Positions 25,772-35,603 of a stretch of 64,000 bases of DNA are shown in pieces (position 1 is the stretch's first letter; each line of letters starts with the position of its first letter). The stretch spans positions 29,040 to 93,039 of the forward strand of contig CAZNUA010000010.1 in the NCBI GenBank assembly GCA_964576115.1, written 5' to 3'. The translations under genes and the position numbers were made by a program. Origin of the DNA: CAYSYY01 sp964576115 [NCBI: uncultured Gemmatimonadota bacterium]. GTDB lineage: Bacteria; Blakebacterota; Blakebacteria; Blakebacterales. The notes under the pieces are model-generated. The model worked only from the letters and a program-made list of their open reading frames with translations. It was not told where the DNA came from and did no database searches.

Positions 25772-27325
25772 ATGCGTCGAGTGAGGATCATACCCGCCCT
25801 CATCGTTTTGGCCTGGTTTGCCATGGCCGGGATGCTGGTCAAGAGGGAATACTTCACCGAGCTTCCGCGGTGGACTCTCGGAGCCGTCCGAGCCGATACC
25901 GCGGCTGTGGAGTGGTGGACGGGGATCTACCTGAATGACGGAAAGGTGGGGTACGCCTGGTCGCGGCGCGAGAGCGTGGGGGATACCCTTTTCCGGGTGG
26001 AAACCACCCAGCTGCTGCAACTGACCGCGCTCGGTGTCGATCAGGTTCTCAACCTGCGCAGCGAGAGCACCCTGAATCCCGATTACAGCCTGCGCTCCTT
26101 TTCCTTCGCGCTCTCGACCGATGCCGCCGGCTCCGGTCCGACCGCCGCCGGGCGGGGTCTGGCGGGAGGGACCAGTATCGAGATTCGGGGTGGAGTCGAC
26201 GGTCGGCGCCTGCGGGTCGTCGTGGGAGCTCCGGGTGAAAGGGGCGCGGAACAGGTCATCCCCCTCGATGGTCCGATCTATCTCGACGCCGGTCCCGAAC
26301 TGCTCCTGGCCCGTGACGGTTTCACGGTCGGTGAAACGGTCGCGGTCCCGGTCTTCGATCCGGCCTCGATGGCAACCGTGGCGCACCAGATCCGGGTTGC
26401 CGGGCGCGATACGGTTCTCCTCGCCGGCACCTCCCGTCCGGCCTGGAGGCTGGAAACCGAATACCTGGGTCTGACGGCCCGGATCTGGGTCGATGACCGG
26501 GGGCGGGAACTCGTCGGAGAACTCCCCTTCGGTTTCGCCACGTTTCAAATACGACGCGAAGACCGCGATACGGCTCTGACCGCGGGATGGGAGCGTTCGA
26601 CCGCCCTGGATATCGTCAATCTGGCCGCCATCCCGGCCGGAGTCATGAAGATCGAAGACGCGCGGAACGTCGACTCGATGACGGTGCGGTTGGGGGGGGT
26701 GGATTTCTCGGAGTTCGATCTGACTTTCGGACGGCAGGAACTCATCGAGGAAATTGTCGAGGTCAAGATCGAGGAACTGGCCTCCCTCGCGGATTACTCC
26801 CTGCCCGCCGGGGGAGTGGGACTGCGTCGCTACCTGGGCCCGACGCCGCTCGTCCAGAGCGAGGATCCCCTCATCGTCGGTACGGCGCGACGCATACGGG
26901 GATCGAGGCGCAGCGCCCGGGCTTTCGCCGAGACCCTGGTGCACTGGATCTACGAAGAACTGGCCAAGGAGCCCACGGCGGGTATCCCGAGTGCGCTGGA
27001 GGTGCTCGAGCGGCGCCGCGGGGACTGCAACGAGCATACCACCCTCTATACCGCCCTGGCCCGGGCGGTGGGTCTGCCGACCCTGATGAACGCCGGAGTG
27101 GTCTACCTCGACGGCAGGTTCTACTACCACGCCTGGCCATCGGTCTGGATCGGTGACTGGGTGGCGGTCGATCCGACCTTCGATCAGTTTCCCGCCGACG
27201 CCACCCATATCAGCTTCATCAGGGGCGGTCTCGAACAGCAGGTGGACCTGATGCGGATCATCGGTCGTATCACCATCGACGTCGTACGCTACGAACCGCT
27301 TCCGTCAGCCGAAAGGTCCCGATGA
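25772..27325 (+). CDS. Membrane-anchored transglutaminase-like protein
   Basis: A 517-aa protein with an N-terminal signal anchor (IIPALIVLAWFAMAGML), a long beta-rich region (about 45-330) and a C-terminal transglutaminase-like core. The papain-like triad is visible: Cys419 in RRGDCNEHT, His453 in YYHAW and Asp467 in VAVDPTFDQ. Such bacterial proteins are usually extracytoplasmic peptidases or crosslinkers. Its stop overlaps the ABC ATPase start by 4 nt, so it is coupled to an export system. Start supported by TAGGAC. Confidence 0.85.
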   Translation: MRRVRIIPALIVLAWFAMAGMLVKREYFTELPRWTLGAVRADTAAVEWWTGIYLNDGKVGYAWSRRESVGDTLFRVETTQLLQLTALGVDQVLNLRSESTLNPDYSLRSFSFALSTDAAGSGPTAAGRGLAGGTSIEIRGGVDGRRLRVVVGAPGERGAEQVIPLDGPIYLDAGPELLLARDGFTVGETVAVPVFDPASMATVAHQIRVAGRDTVLLAGTSRPAWRLETEYLGLTARIWVDDRGRELVGELPFGFATFQIRREDRDTALTAGWERSTALDIVNLAAIPAGVMKIEDARNVDSMTVRLGGVDFSEFDLTFGRQELIEEIVEVKIEELASLADYSLPAGGVGLRRYLGPTPLVQSEDPLIVGTARRIRGSRRSARAFAETLVHWIYEELAKEPTAGIPSALEVLERRRGDCNEHTTLYTALARAVGLPTLMNAGVVYLDGRFYYHAWPSVWIGDWVAVDPTFDQFPADATHISFIRGGLEQQVDLMRIIGRITIDVVRYEPLPSAERSR

Positions 27326-28134
27326 GTCGTTTGATTGTCCGGAATCCCGAGGCTCCGGCGCTCAGGGTGCGCGGGCTCCACAAGCATTTCTCGACCGTCG
27401 AGGCGGTACGGGGAATCGACCTCGAGGTGCACCGGGGAGAGATCTTCGGTTTCCTCGGGCCGAACGGGGCGGGCAAGACGACCACGATCCGGACCCTGGT
27501 CGGGCTGCTCCATCCCAGCGCCGGTCAGATCGAACTCGGGGGCTTCGACCTGCTCTCCGATCCGGTCGCCGCGAAAACGATCGTCGGTTTCATCCCCGAC
27601 CGGCCCTTCATCTACGAGAAGCTGACCGGGCGCGAGTTCCTCCGGTTCATCGCCGGCCTCTACAAGGTCTATGAGGAAGAGGTCGACGAACTCGAAGAAC
27701 GGATCGACGACCTGCTCCTCTTCTTTGAGCTCGAGGAGTGGGGCGACGAGTTGGTCGAGTCGTACTCGCACGGCATGAAGCAGCGTCTGGTGATGGGGGC
27801 GGCTCTGCTGCACGAGCCCGAGATCATCATCGTGGACGAACCGATGGTCGGCCTCGACCCGAAAGGCGCCCGCCTGCTCAAGAGCCTCTTTCAGCAGCGG
27901 GCCGAAGGGGGGGGAGCCATTTTCATGTCCACGCACACTCTGGCCGTGGCCGAGGAACTCTGCGATCGGATCGCCATCATCCAGGAGGGCGAGATCATCG
28001 CGGCGGGAACGCTCGGGGAACTGCGGGCCCGGGCGGGCATGGGGGGCGATGAAGCGGCCCGGCTCGAGGCGGTTTTCCTCAAACTCACGACCGACGAGGA
28101 TATGGAAGAGGTCGTCCGGGCCCTGCGCCTCTGA
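27322..28134 (+). CDS. ABC transporter ATP-binding protein (ABC-2 exporter type)
   Basis: A 270-aa ATPase. Walker A is GPNGAGKTT, the signature reads ESYSHGMKQRL (LSGGM replaced by YSHGM, a common exporter variant), and Walker B is EIIIVDEPMVGLDP. The H-loop lies in MSTHTLAVAEELCD. It energises the membrane protein encoded 10 nt downstream at 28145. The start overlaps the transglutaminase-like gene by 4 nt. Confidence 0.93.
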   Translation: MSRLIVRNPEAPALRVRGLHKHFSTVEAVRGIDLEVHRGEIFGFLGPNGAGKTTTIRTLVGLLHPSAGQIELGGFDLLSDPVAAKTIVGFIPDRPFIYEKLTGREFLRFIAGLYKVYEEEVDELEERIDDLLLFFELEEWGDELVESYSHGMKQRLVMGAALLHEPEIIIVDEPMVGLDPKGARLLKSLFQQRAEGGGAIFMSTHTLAVAEELCDRIAIIQEGEIIAAGTLGELRARAGMGGDEAARLEAVFLKLTTDEDMEEVVRALRL

Positions 28135-28144
28135 CCGCCCCGGC

Positions 28145-29860
28145 ATGCGCGATCCCCTCCTGGCAGAAGTGCTGCTCCTGCTTCGCCCCCGCTGGCTGCA
28201 GCTGAAAAACCGGATCCGCTTCCGGGCCCCCGGCGACCTGGTTCGCACCCTGGTACTGGTCATCCTCGTCTCCGGCTTCTGGGTCGTGATCTACCTGCTC
28301 TTCACCAATTTCCTCTACCAGTTCCGGGTGGTCGAGGAATTCGGAGAGATCCTGCCGGGCAAAATCCTGGCCATGATCTTCCTCTTCTTCCTCGGCATCC
28401 TGATGTGGTCTTCGCTGCTCACCTCCTTCGGCATCTTCTTCATGAGCAGCGATCTGCAGCTCCTGAATGCTGCCCCGATATCCTCCGACGCCCTCTATCT
28501 GGCCCGGCTGGCCGAAACGATCGTGAACGCCTCCTGGATGGTGGTTCTCTTCGCCCTGCCGGTCTTTATCTCCTATGGAGCGGTTTTCGACGGCGATCTG
28601 CTCTACTACCTGATCGCCGTACTCACCCTGGTGGCGTTCGCGGTCATTCCGTCGGTCCTCGGCGTGGCCCTGACCATGCTGCTCGTCAACGTCTTCCCGG
28701 CCCGGCGGGCCAAAGACGTGCTCATGATCGTGAGTCTGCTCTTCTTCGCCGGCATCATCCTGATCTTCCGTGTCCTGCGTCCCGAACGGCTGCTCGATCC
28801 TGACGCCTTCAACTCCCTGGTCGATTTCTTTCAGGCCATGCGCGCCCCCCTCTCGCCCCTGTTGCCCAGCCAGTGGGCTTCCGAAGCGGTAGCCAGCTAC
28901 CTGACCGGCACCCTCGGCTACGATCCCTTCCACCTGGGCATGCTGCTGGTCAGCTCGATGGCGATCGTCGTGGCCGGCGCCTGGGTGGCCCGGCGCACCT
29001 ATGCGCACGGCTTCACGAAAACGCAGGAGGTCCGCCGGTTGCGGCTCTCGCGCACGCCCCTGCTCGACCGCCTCATCACCGGCTACAGCTTCTTTTTCCC
29101 CCGTCAGCTCCGCCAGATCATCTCGAAGGACGTCAAGACTTTCGTGCGTGACATCACCCAGTGGTCCCAGCTCTTCCTCCTGCTGGCCCTGGTCGTGCTC
29201 TACGTGTACAATTTCCGCGTTCTCCCGCTGGCCAACACGTACGTCCCCACGATCTGGCTGACCAACCTGGTGGCCTTTCTCAACCTGGGCCTGGCCGGCT
29301 TTGTCGTCTCCGCCGTCGCAGCCCGCTTCGTCTTCCCGGCCGTCAGCCTGGAGGGCAACGCCTTCTGGCTGATCCGTTCCAGCCCGCTGGGGCTCAAGGG
29401 GTACGTCTGGAGCAAGTTCTGGATTTCCTTCTTTCCCCTGCTCCTGCTCGGGGAAACTCTCATCATCCTCACCAACCTGCTGCTCGACACCCATCCGATC
29501 GTGGCCTGGCTGGGGGTGGGAACGATCTTCGTCATGGTCCTGGGTATCACCGGCCTGGCGATCGGCACCGGGGCGGTCTACCCCAATTTCAAATGGGAGA
29601 ACGTGGCCAAGATCCCGGCCAGCTTCGGCGGTGTGATCTTCATGGTCCTGGCGATCACCTTCGTGGCGGTGGTGGTCGCGATCCAGTATCGTCCGGTCTA
29701 CGGCATCATGCTCACCATCCTGCGCGGAAGGAGTCTGGTCAGCGCCCAGTTCGCCGAAGCGGGCCTGAGCGCTGTCTTTGTGCTGATTCTCTCTCTCTTC
29801 TGTTTTATAGTACCGATGGAGATCGGTCTGCGGCGCCTCCAGGAGAGGGAGGTCTGGTAA
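28145..29860 (+). CDS. ABC exporter permease, large ABC-2-like
   Basis: A 571-aa polytopic protein with about 12 hydrophobic segments starting at residue 40 (TLVLVILVSGFWVVIYLLF). The ATG at 28145 follows the ATPase stop. Its length and the 'putative ABC exporter' layout suggest a full-length permease that may work alone. It probably exports a protein, lipid or polymer together with the ATPase at 27322. It carries ISKDVKTFVRD before a second membrane half, as seen in permeases with internal duplication. Confidence 0.85.
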   Translation: MRDPLLAEVLLLLRPRWLQLKNRIRFRAPGDLVRTLVLVILVSGFWVVIYLLFTNFLYQFRVVEEFGEILPGKILAMIFLFFLGILMWSSLLTSFGIFFMSSDLQLLNAAPISSDALYLARLAETIVNASWMVVLFALPVFISYGAVFDGDLLYYLIAVLTLVAFAVIPSVLGVALTMLLVNVFPARRAKDVLMIVSLLFFAGIILIFRVLRPERLLDPDAFNSLVDFFQAMRAPLSPLLPSQWASEAVASYLTGTLGYDPFHLGMLLVSSMAIVVAGAWVARRTYAHGFTKTQEVRRLRLSRTPLLDRLITGYSFFFPRQLRQIISKDVKTFVRDITQWSQLFLLLALVVLYVYNFRVLPLANTYVPTIWLTNLVAFLNLGLAGFVVSAVAARFVFPAVSLEGNAFWLIRSSPLGLKGYVWSKFWISFFPLLLLGETLIILTNLLLDTHPIVAWLGVGTIFVMVLGITGLAIGTGAVYPNFKWENVAKIPASFGGVIFMVLAITFVAVVVAIQYRPVYGIMLTILRGRSLVSAQFAEAGLSAVFVLILSLFCFIVPMEIGLRRLQEREVW

Positions 29861-29925
29861 TTCTCCTTTTAGCTCCGGCAGCGGCGTTGCGGAAATTGTG
29901 GGAACAGGCGGGAGGTTTGCGAAGT

Positions 29926-30360
29926 ATGAGTATACGGCCACGTTATGCCATCCCGGTGGGGATCGTGCTGCTGGCTCTCTCGGTCGCCGCCTGCGGTGCA
30001 CCGGGCCCGGAACGCCTGTTGAAGAAGAGCGAACAGGTTCCGGTCCTGCACGAATTCGGGGGAATCTACGTCCCCCTGTACCAGCAGGCCATGGTCGACA
30101 GCAACTGGACTCCGGTCCGGGCTCAGCTGCGGGAGCTCGAACGGCTCAAGAACGAGATTTCGGCGCTTCCCTGTCCCGAGAATCGGATCCTGGCTCGACG
30201 CGAGTGGGAGCGGAACCAGACCCTCTTCGCCCGCGGTGTCGGTTTCCTCAATGTGGCTCTCGGCACCGAGGATTCCACCGCCGAGAAACAGGAAGACATC
30301 GTGACGGGGCTCACCGGTGTGTACGACTGGTGGAGTGAGCTGGTCCGTTTTCTGAAGTGA
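29926..30360 (+). CDS. Small lipoprotein, function unknown
   Basis: A 144-aa lipoprotein with signal sequence ending in LSVAACGAP, lipidated Cys near residue 24. The mature part is helical and charged (VRAQLRELERLKNEI). GGGAGG lies 12 nt before the ATG at 29926. It sits between two ABC-2 systems, so it may be an extracytoplasmic partner of either. No family recognised. Confidence 0.7.
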   Translation: MSIRPRYAIPVGIVLLALSVAACGAPGPERLLKKSEQVPVLHEFGGIYVPLYQQAMVDSNWTPVRAQLRELERLKNEISALPCPENRILARREWERNQTLFARGVGFLNVALGTEDSTAEKQEDIVTGLTGVYDWWSELVRFLK

Positions 30361-30403
30361 ACTGCGAACAACGACTCTGAACACGATAACCGGAGAACCA
30401 TCC

Positions 30404-31387
30404 GTGATACGCGTGCAGAACCTGACCAAAAGGTATGACGGGACGGTCGCCGTGGATGACATCAGCTTCGAAGTGGAGCGGGGTGAGGTGGTCGGTTTCC
30501 TGGGGCCCAACGGAGCCGGGAAGACCACCACCATGAAAATCATCACCTGCTACATGCCCCCTACCTCGGGCGATGTCACTATCGATGACCGTTCGGTCCT
30601 GTCCGATTCCCTGCCCATCCGGCGCTCTCTGGGCTACCTGCCCGAAGATTCGCCTCTCTACACCTTCATGCCCGTGCTCGAATACCTCGAGTTCGTGGCT
30701 GAGATGCGTGGTCTGGAACCAGGCCTGAAAGGGCGGCGGATCAAAGAGATGATAGAGGTCTGTGGTCTGGGCGAGGTGCTCGGCAAGGATGTCAGCGAGC
30801 TCTCCCGCGGCTACCGCCAGCGGGTGGGTCTGGCCCAGGCTCTGATCCACGATCCCGATCTGATCATTCTCGACGAGCCCACCTCGGGACTCGATCCCAA
30901 CCAGATCGCGGAAATCCGCTCGCTGATCCGTGAATTCGGCCAGGAGAAAACCCTGATCCTGTCGACCCACATCCTGCCCGAGGTCACCGCCACCTGCGAC
31001 CGTGTCATCATCATCAACCGGGGCCGGATCGTCGCCGATGGTCCTCCCGACGAACTCGGGGGGCGCCTGCGAGGCCGCCAGCGGGTGCGGATCGGCTTCG
31101 TGCCCGAAGGCTTCGAAACCGCCGCGGCGGCCGAGGCCTTCTCCTCTGTAGCGGGAGTCACCGGGGTCGAGGTCGCCGGACGTGAAGGTGGGCTCGAACT
31201 CTTCACTCTCGAGACGGCGCCCAACACCGATCCCCGGCTCGAACTCTACCGGCTGGCAGCCGAGAAAAACTGGCCCCTGGCCGAACTGTACCTCGAAGGG
31301 AGCACCCTGGAGGACATCTTCCGCCAGCTCACCATCGGCGAGGACACTACCGGAAAGGCGGATGGAGCGGAAGGGGGTGTGTCATGA
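30404..31387 (+). CDS. ABC transporter ATP-binding protein, GldA-like
   Basis: A 327-aa ATPase with Walker A GPNGAGKTT, signature ELSRGYRQRVGLAQA, Walker B LIILDEPTSGLDP and an H-loop in STHILPEV. A C-terminal extension of about 100 residues is typical of the GldA/CcmA-like group. GTG start at 30404. The stop overlaps the permease start by 4 nt. With the two following genes it forms a GldA-GldF-GldG-like export complex; true gliding genes are not visible, so motility is not implied. Confidence 0.92.
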   Translation: MIRVQNLTKRYDGTVAVDDISFEVERGEVVGFLGPNGAGKTTTMKIITCYMPPTSGDVTIDDRSVLSDSLPIRRSLGYLPEDSPLYTFMPVLEYLEFVAEMRGLEPGLKGRRIKEMIEVCGLGEVLGKDVSELSRGYRQRVGLAQALIHDPDLIILDEPTSGLDPNQIAEIRSLIREFGQEKTLILSTHILPEVTATCDRVIIINRGRIVADGPPDELGGRLRGRQRVRIGFVPEGFETAAAAEAFSSVAGVTGVEVAGREGGLELFTLETAPNTDPRLELYRLAAEKNWPLAELYLEGSTLEDIFRQLTIGEDTTGKADGAEGGVS

Positions 31388-32118
31388 CGGCCAACGTAAC
31401 CGGTGTGGACTGGGCCAATATCGGTGCCCTCTACCGGAAGGAACTCAAGGCGTACTTCAACTCTCCGATCGCCTATGTGGTCATGAGCGTCTTTCTGCTC
31501 ATCGTCGGGTGGTTTTTCGCCAGCGATCTCTTCCTGGTCGGACAGGCCACCCTGCGGACCTTCTTCGAGGTGGCCCGGCTGATCCTGGTCTTTTTCATCC
31601 CCGCCATCACCATGCGGCTGCTGGCCGAGGAGCGTCAGAGCGGCTCGCTGCAGCTGCTGGTGACCTACCCGATCACCGATATCGAGATCGTGCTGGCCAA
31701 GTGGCTGGGCGCCATGACTCTGCTCGGCATCACCCTGGTCTTCACCCTCATCTACTTTCTGACCCTGATTGTCCTCGGCAATCCCGATGAAGGTGCGGTC
31801 GTGGGCGGTTACCTGGGGCTGCTGCTGATGGGCGCGGCGGGCAGTGCGGTGGGAATCTATGCCTCGAGCGTGTCGCAGAACCAGGTCATCGCCTTCGTGA
31901 TCTCGTTCAGCGTCCTCTTCGCACTCTTCATGCTGGGCAACCTGCTCGTCTTCCTCCCCGCAGGAGTGGCGCCGGTGCTCGAGTACCTCTCCCTGGGCTA
32001 TCACCTCGAGAATCTCTCCCGGGGGGTGCTCGACAGCCGCGACTTGCTCTATTTCCTCTCGATCACAGCCCTGGGGCTGGCCCTGGCCGCCGAACGCCTG
32101 GCCGCCCGGACAGAGTAG
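31384..32118 (+). CDS. ABC-2 permease, GldF-like
   Basis: A 244-aa membrane protein with six predicted helices. It opens with NIGALYRKELKAYFNSPIAY, the standard beginning of GldF/ABC-2 permeases, and contains LLAEERQSGSLQLLVTYPI. It forms the membrane channel of the transporter energised by the gene at 30404, with which it overlaps by 4 nt. Confidence 0.92.
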   Translation: MTANVTGVDWANIGALYRKELKAYFNSPIAYVVMSVFLLIVGWFFASDLFLVGQATLRTFFEVARLILVFFIPAITMRLLAEERQSGSLQLLVTYPITDIEIVLAKWLGAMTLLGITLVFTLIYFLTLIVLGNPDEGAVVGGYLGLLLMGAAGSAVGIYASSVSQNQVIAFVISFSVLFALFMLGNLLVFLPAGVAPVLEYLSLGYHLENLSRGVLDSRDLLYFLSITALGLALAAERLAARTE

Positions 32119-32131
32119 GGGGGTGATGACG

Positions 32132-33844
32132 ATGACTGCCGATACCATTCACGAAACCGCCGCTCAGCAGCGTGCCGTCCGGCGCACCAACCTGTTGATC
32201 TTCGGTGCCATCCTGGTCGTCATCAACGTGCTGGGGCTGTCGCTGTTCCTGCGTCTCGACCTGACCGGGAAGGGGATCTTCAGCCTGAGCCGGGCCTCGA
32301 AAGAGGTCGTGCGCTCGCTCGATGACCGCCTGACCATCAAGGGGTACTTTTCCGAGGACCTGCCCGCCCAGTACGCCAGCATCTCGCGTTACGTGCGCGA
32401 CAAGATGGACGATTACAAGGCCTTTGCCCGCAACCGCATCCACTTCGAGTTCGTGGATCCGGCTTCAGAGGAGGAACTGCAGGAGGAAGCCCTCTCGTAC
32501 GGTATCCAGCCGGTGCGGATGCAGGCCATCGAACAGGACCGGCTCGAGGTCAAGATGGTGTACATGGCCCTGGTCTTTCTCTACCAGGACCGCACCGAGA
32601 CCATCCCCCTGGTACAGAACACAGCCGGCCTGGAATACGACGTCACCACCGCCATCCGGGCCGTGAGCCGTGAAGAGAGGCCGGTCGTGGCCTTCCTGGA
32701 CGGGCACGGCATGCGGACCCCCACCGCCGGCCCCGAAGAGGTACGGGTGAACTTCCTCAAACAGGAGCTCGAACGCCACTACGAGGTCCGCACGGTGCGG
32801 GTCGACAGCTTCCGCAGCGTTCCCCCCGAGGTCGAATCGCTCTTCATCATCGGGCCGCAGGAGAGTTTCACGGCCTGGGAGCGTTACGCCATCGATCAGT
32901 TCATCATGCGGGGCGGACGTACCTGCTGGCTGATCGACGCCGTGGCCGCCGACCTGCAGCAGTCGCAGCAGGGGATGGCCCAGCCGATGCCGCTCGGGAT
33001 GGACAACTGGCTGGCGCACTACGGCGTCCGGGTCCGCCCGGGGCTGGTTATGGATCGCTCCAATCAGCCGATTTTCATGACCAGCCAGCGGGGCATCTTC
33101 CGGGTCCAGGAGCAGGTTCCCTATCCCTTCTTCCCGGCCGTGCGGAATTACAACCGGGAGCATCCTATCTCCAAGGATCTCCCCGATATGGTCTTTTTCT
33201 ACGCCAGTCCGATCGACACCTCGCTCAGTCCGCCCGATTCGACCGCCTCGAGCGAGTTCCTGCAGTTTGTGCCCGACACCCTGAACGCCTGGCCGGCAGT
33301 GCCGCCCCGGGTCGACGTCGAGCCGATCATCTATACCAGCCGGCATTCCAGCCTGCAGGAGGAGTTCTTCTTCATCGCTCCCAACCAGGCCATGGCCGAA
33401 GGCAACTTCAGAGGCGGGCCCTATCCCCTGGCCGCTACTGTGACCGGCGAGTTCTCGAGCGCCTTTGCGGCCGCTCCCGCCGTTCCAGACTCGATCGAGC
33501 TGACGCCCCACCTGGACGGGCCGATCGAGAACCGGCTGGTGGTGGTGGGGGACGCCACTTTCATCGAGGACAATTACACGCGGATGCTGGAGGGGCGGAA
33601 CCTGCCCCTGATGCAGAACGTCACCGACTGGCTCTTCCAGGAGGAAGGCCTGATCGGCATCCGGGCCAAGGAGATCGACCACCGCCCGCTGAGCGAACTC
33701 GGCAACGCTCCCCGGGTCGTGGTGAAGTGGCTCAACATCCTGCTGCCCCCGATCCTGGCGATCCTGGCGGGAGTGATGTGGTGGCGGTACCGGCGGCGTC
33801 CGGTCCGTCAGCGTCTGCAGGCCCTGACAGCGACGGAGGAATGA
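32132..33844 (+). CDS. GldG-like ABC-associated auxiliary protein
   Basis: A 570-aa protein with one N-terminal (LLIFGAILVVINVLGLSLF) and one C-terminal (ILLPPILAILAGVMWWRYR) membrane segment flanking a large extracytoplasmic domain. That domain has GKGIFSLSRASKEVVRSLDD and VAFLDGHG, as in the GldG/ABC-auxiliary family. ATG 32132 is eight bases after AGGGGGG; an ATG at 32126 and a GTG at 32123 are also in frame. It is probably a substrate-facing partner of the GldA/GldF-like pair upstream. Confidence 0.88.
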   Translation: MTADTIHETAAQQRAVRRTNLLIFGAILVVINVLGLSLFLRLDLTGKGIFSLSRASKEVVRSLDDRLTIKGYFSEDLPAQYASISRYVRDKMDDYKAFARNRIHFEFVDPASEEELQEEALSYGIQPVRMQAIEQDRLEVKMVYMALVFLYQDRTETIPLVQNTAGLEYDVTTAIRAVSREERPVVAFLDGHGMRTPTAGPEEVRVNFLKQELERHYEVRTVRVDSFRSVPPEVESLFIIGPQESFTAWERYAIDQFIMRGGRTCWLIDAVAADLQQSQQGMAQPMPLGMDNWLAHYGVRVRPGLVMDRSNQPIFMTSQRGIFRVQEQVPYPFFPAVRNYNREHPISKDLPDMVFFYASPIDTSLSPPDSTASSEFLQFVPDTLNAWPAVPPRVDVEPIIYTSRHSSLQEEFFFIAPNQAMAEGNFRGGPYPLAATVTGEFSSAFAAAPAVPDSIELTPHLDGPIENRLVVVGDATFIEDNYTRMLEGRNLPLMQNVTDWLFQEEGLIGIRAKEIDHRPLSELGNAPRVVVKWLNILLPPILAILAGVMWWRYRRRPVRQRLQALTATEE

Positions 33845-33847
33845 CAG

Positions 33848-34831
33848 ATGGCAGAGAGTACGCGCAGACTTCTGATCGTTTTCACGGTCCTGCTCCTGGC
33901 TACCGCGGTCTGGTCTGTCGCCCAGAAGCGTAGGACGACCAGTCGGGAAAGGTCGTTCGGGCGGGTTGATGTCGAAGATGTGGTCAAGATCGAGATTACC
34001 GGTCAGGGCAAAGAGGTCATGCTCGAGCACCACGGAGGGCGCTGGATGCTGACCGAACCGCTCGAGTACCCGGCCAACCAGACCGCCGTCGAGGACCTGC
34101 TCGAAAAGACAGGCGAGCTGGCGGTCGTGAACCTGGTCTCGAGCAATCCCGGCAACCACGATCTCTACGAAGTGGGACATGACACCGGGATGCTGGTGCG
34201 TCTCTTCGGCGGCCGCGACGGAAACCGGGAACTCTTCGCCTACTACGTGGGCAAGATGACGAGCGACTTCAACCATACCTACGTCAGAGAGTTCGGCCAG
34301 AATGACGTCTATACCGCCACCGGGCTGTTGAGCGGGTACGTCGACAAGGAGGTGGGCGCCTGGCGGGACCGCACCATCCTCGATCTGCCGCTCGAGACCA
34401 TCCAGGAGGTGCACGCCGCAAAGGACTCGATCGAGTACGTTCTGGCCCGCCGGGGTCGTCTGGCCGGTGCGCCCGACACGCCCTGGACGGTGCTCTATGC
34501 CGGCGATTCCGAACCCGTGGAGGCCGACTCGAGCCAGGCGGTACGGATCGCCCGCAAGCTGGCCTCCCTTTCGGCCAGCGGCTTCCCGGTCTTCGAAGGC
34601 GAAGTGTCGGTCGACTGGGAGGAGCCTCTCGGTTCGCTGCGGGTGGTCATGACCGACGGCTCGAGCCACGAGGTCCGGATCTGGGAGATCCCCGACGATC
34701 AGAACCGCTTCTATGTGCGCCGGGATGCCGGGGAGACGGTCTTCCTGATGTACAGGAGTAATCTCGACCTCCTCTGGCAGCAGCGTGAGGACCTGGCGGT
34801 CGGAGAGAGCGGCGATCCCGGTTCGGGCTGA
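33848..34831 (+). CDS. DUF4340-domain membrane protein
   Basis: A 327-aa protein with an N-terminal anchor (about 8-25) and repeats of a beta domain typical of DUF4340 (VVKIEITGQGKEVMLE, GRWMLTEPLEYPANQTAV). DUF4340 genes usually directly follow GldG-like genes, as here (3 nt spacing), and are thought to belong to the same extracytoplasmic assembly. The molecular role is unknown. Confidence 0.88.
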   Translation: MAESTRRLLIVFTVLLLATAVWSVAQKRRTTSRERSFGRVDVEDVVKIEITGQGKEVMLEHHGGRWMLTEPLEYPANQTAVEDLLEKTGELAVVNLVSSNPGNHDLYEVGHDTGMLVRLFGGRDGNRELFAYYVGKMTSDFNHTYVREFGQNDVYTATGLLSGYVDKEVGAWRDRTILDLPLETIQEVHAAKDSIEYVLARRGRLAGAPDTPWTVLYAGDSEPVEADSSQAVRIARKLASLSASGFPVFEGEVSVDWEEPLGSLRVVMTDGSSHEVRIWEIPDDQNRFYVRRDAGETVFLMYRSNLDLLWQQREDLAVGESGDPGSG

Positions 34832-34855
34832 TCGGACCCGGACGGGGGGGCGCTG

Positions 34856-35497
34856 ATGCACCCGCCGCAGATGCCGCCGGCCTGGGAGCGGTTCCGCGAG
34901 GTGGGACCGCTCTCGGCTTTTTTCGGCACCCTGTTCGATATCCTGCGGGCTCCGGGAGCTTTTTTCTCCCGTCTGCCGACCGACGGGTCCGTCCGGGCGG
35001 CTCTGGTCTTCTGGGTCGTGACCACCCTGCCTCCCTTCGTCGTCTCCGGTATCGAGGGCTACAGTTTCATGCAGGAGACGATCGACATCATCATGACCGC
35101 TCCCCGGGCGGGGATGTTCGAAGTCCCCTGGTGGATCTTCGTGATCGTGGCGCCCCTGGTCCAGTTCGCCAGCCTGCTCTGCGGGCTGGCCATGGTGCAT
35201 CTGATCCTGACCCTGCTCGGCCACGCCCGCGGCGGGTGGAGGGGCACCTGGCGGGCGGGGGGATATGCCTCGGCCCCGGCCGTGCTGGGCTTCCTGCCCC
35301 TCATCGGGGTACTCGTGGCCGGTCTCTGGACGGCGGTGCTGCAGTATGTGGCTCTCAGGCGGGTGCATGCCGCTCCGGTCTGGGCGGTCCTGCTGGCCTA
35401 CCTCATCCCGGTCGTGGCGGTTCTCCTCATCGCCGTCGGTCTGGTTCTGGTCGTCATCGCCTTCGTGGCCCCCTCGTTCCTGGGTCTGCCGGCCTGA
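34856..35497 (+). CDS. Yip1-family membrane protein
   Basis: A 213-aa protein with about five membrane segments. It begins FFGTLFDILRAPGAFFSRLP, the amphipathic start of the Yip1 domain, followed by GSVRAALVFWVVTTLPPFVV and a conserved helical bundle. GGGGGG precedes the ATG. It ends the 25772-35497 export cluster; the function in bacteria is unknown, possibly membrane organisation. Confidence 0.8.
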   Translation: MHPPQMPPAWERFREVGPLSAFFGTLFDILRAPGAFFSRLPTDGSVRAALVFWVVTTLPPFVVSGIEGYSFMQETIDIIMTAPRAGMFEVPWWIFVIVAPLVQFASLLCGLAMVHLILTLLGHARGGWRGTWRAGGYASAPAVLGFLPLIGVLVAGLWTAVLQYVALRRVHAAPVWAVLLAYLIPVVAVLLIAVGLVLVVIAFVAPSFLGLPA

Positions 35498-35603
35498 GTC
35501 GATCCCGATCCGGATCAGGGCCCGTTCCCACCGGAGCTTCCCCGCTTCCCTTTTTTCCCTGCCGGTGGTTACATGACACTCGAACCCCCGCCGGAACCGG
35601 AGA

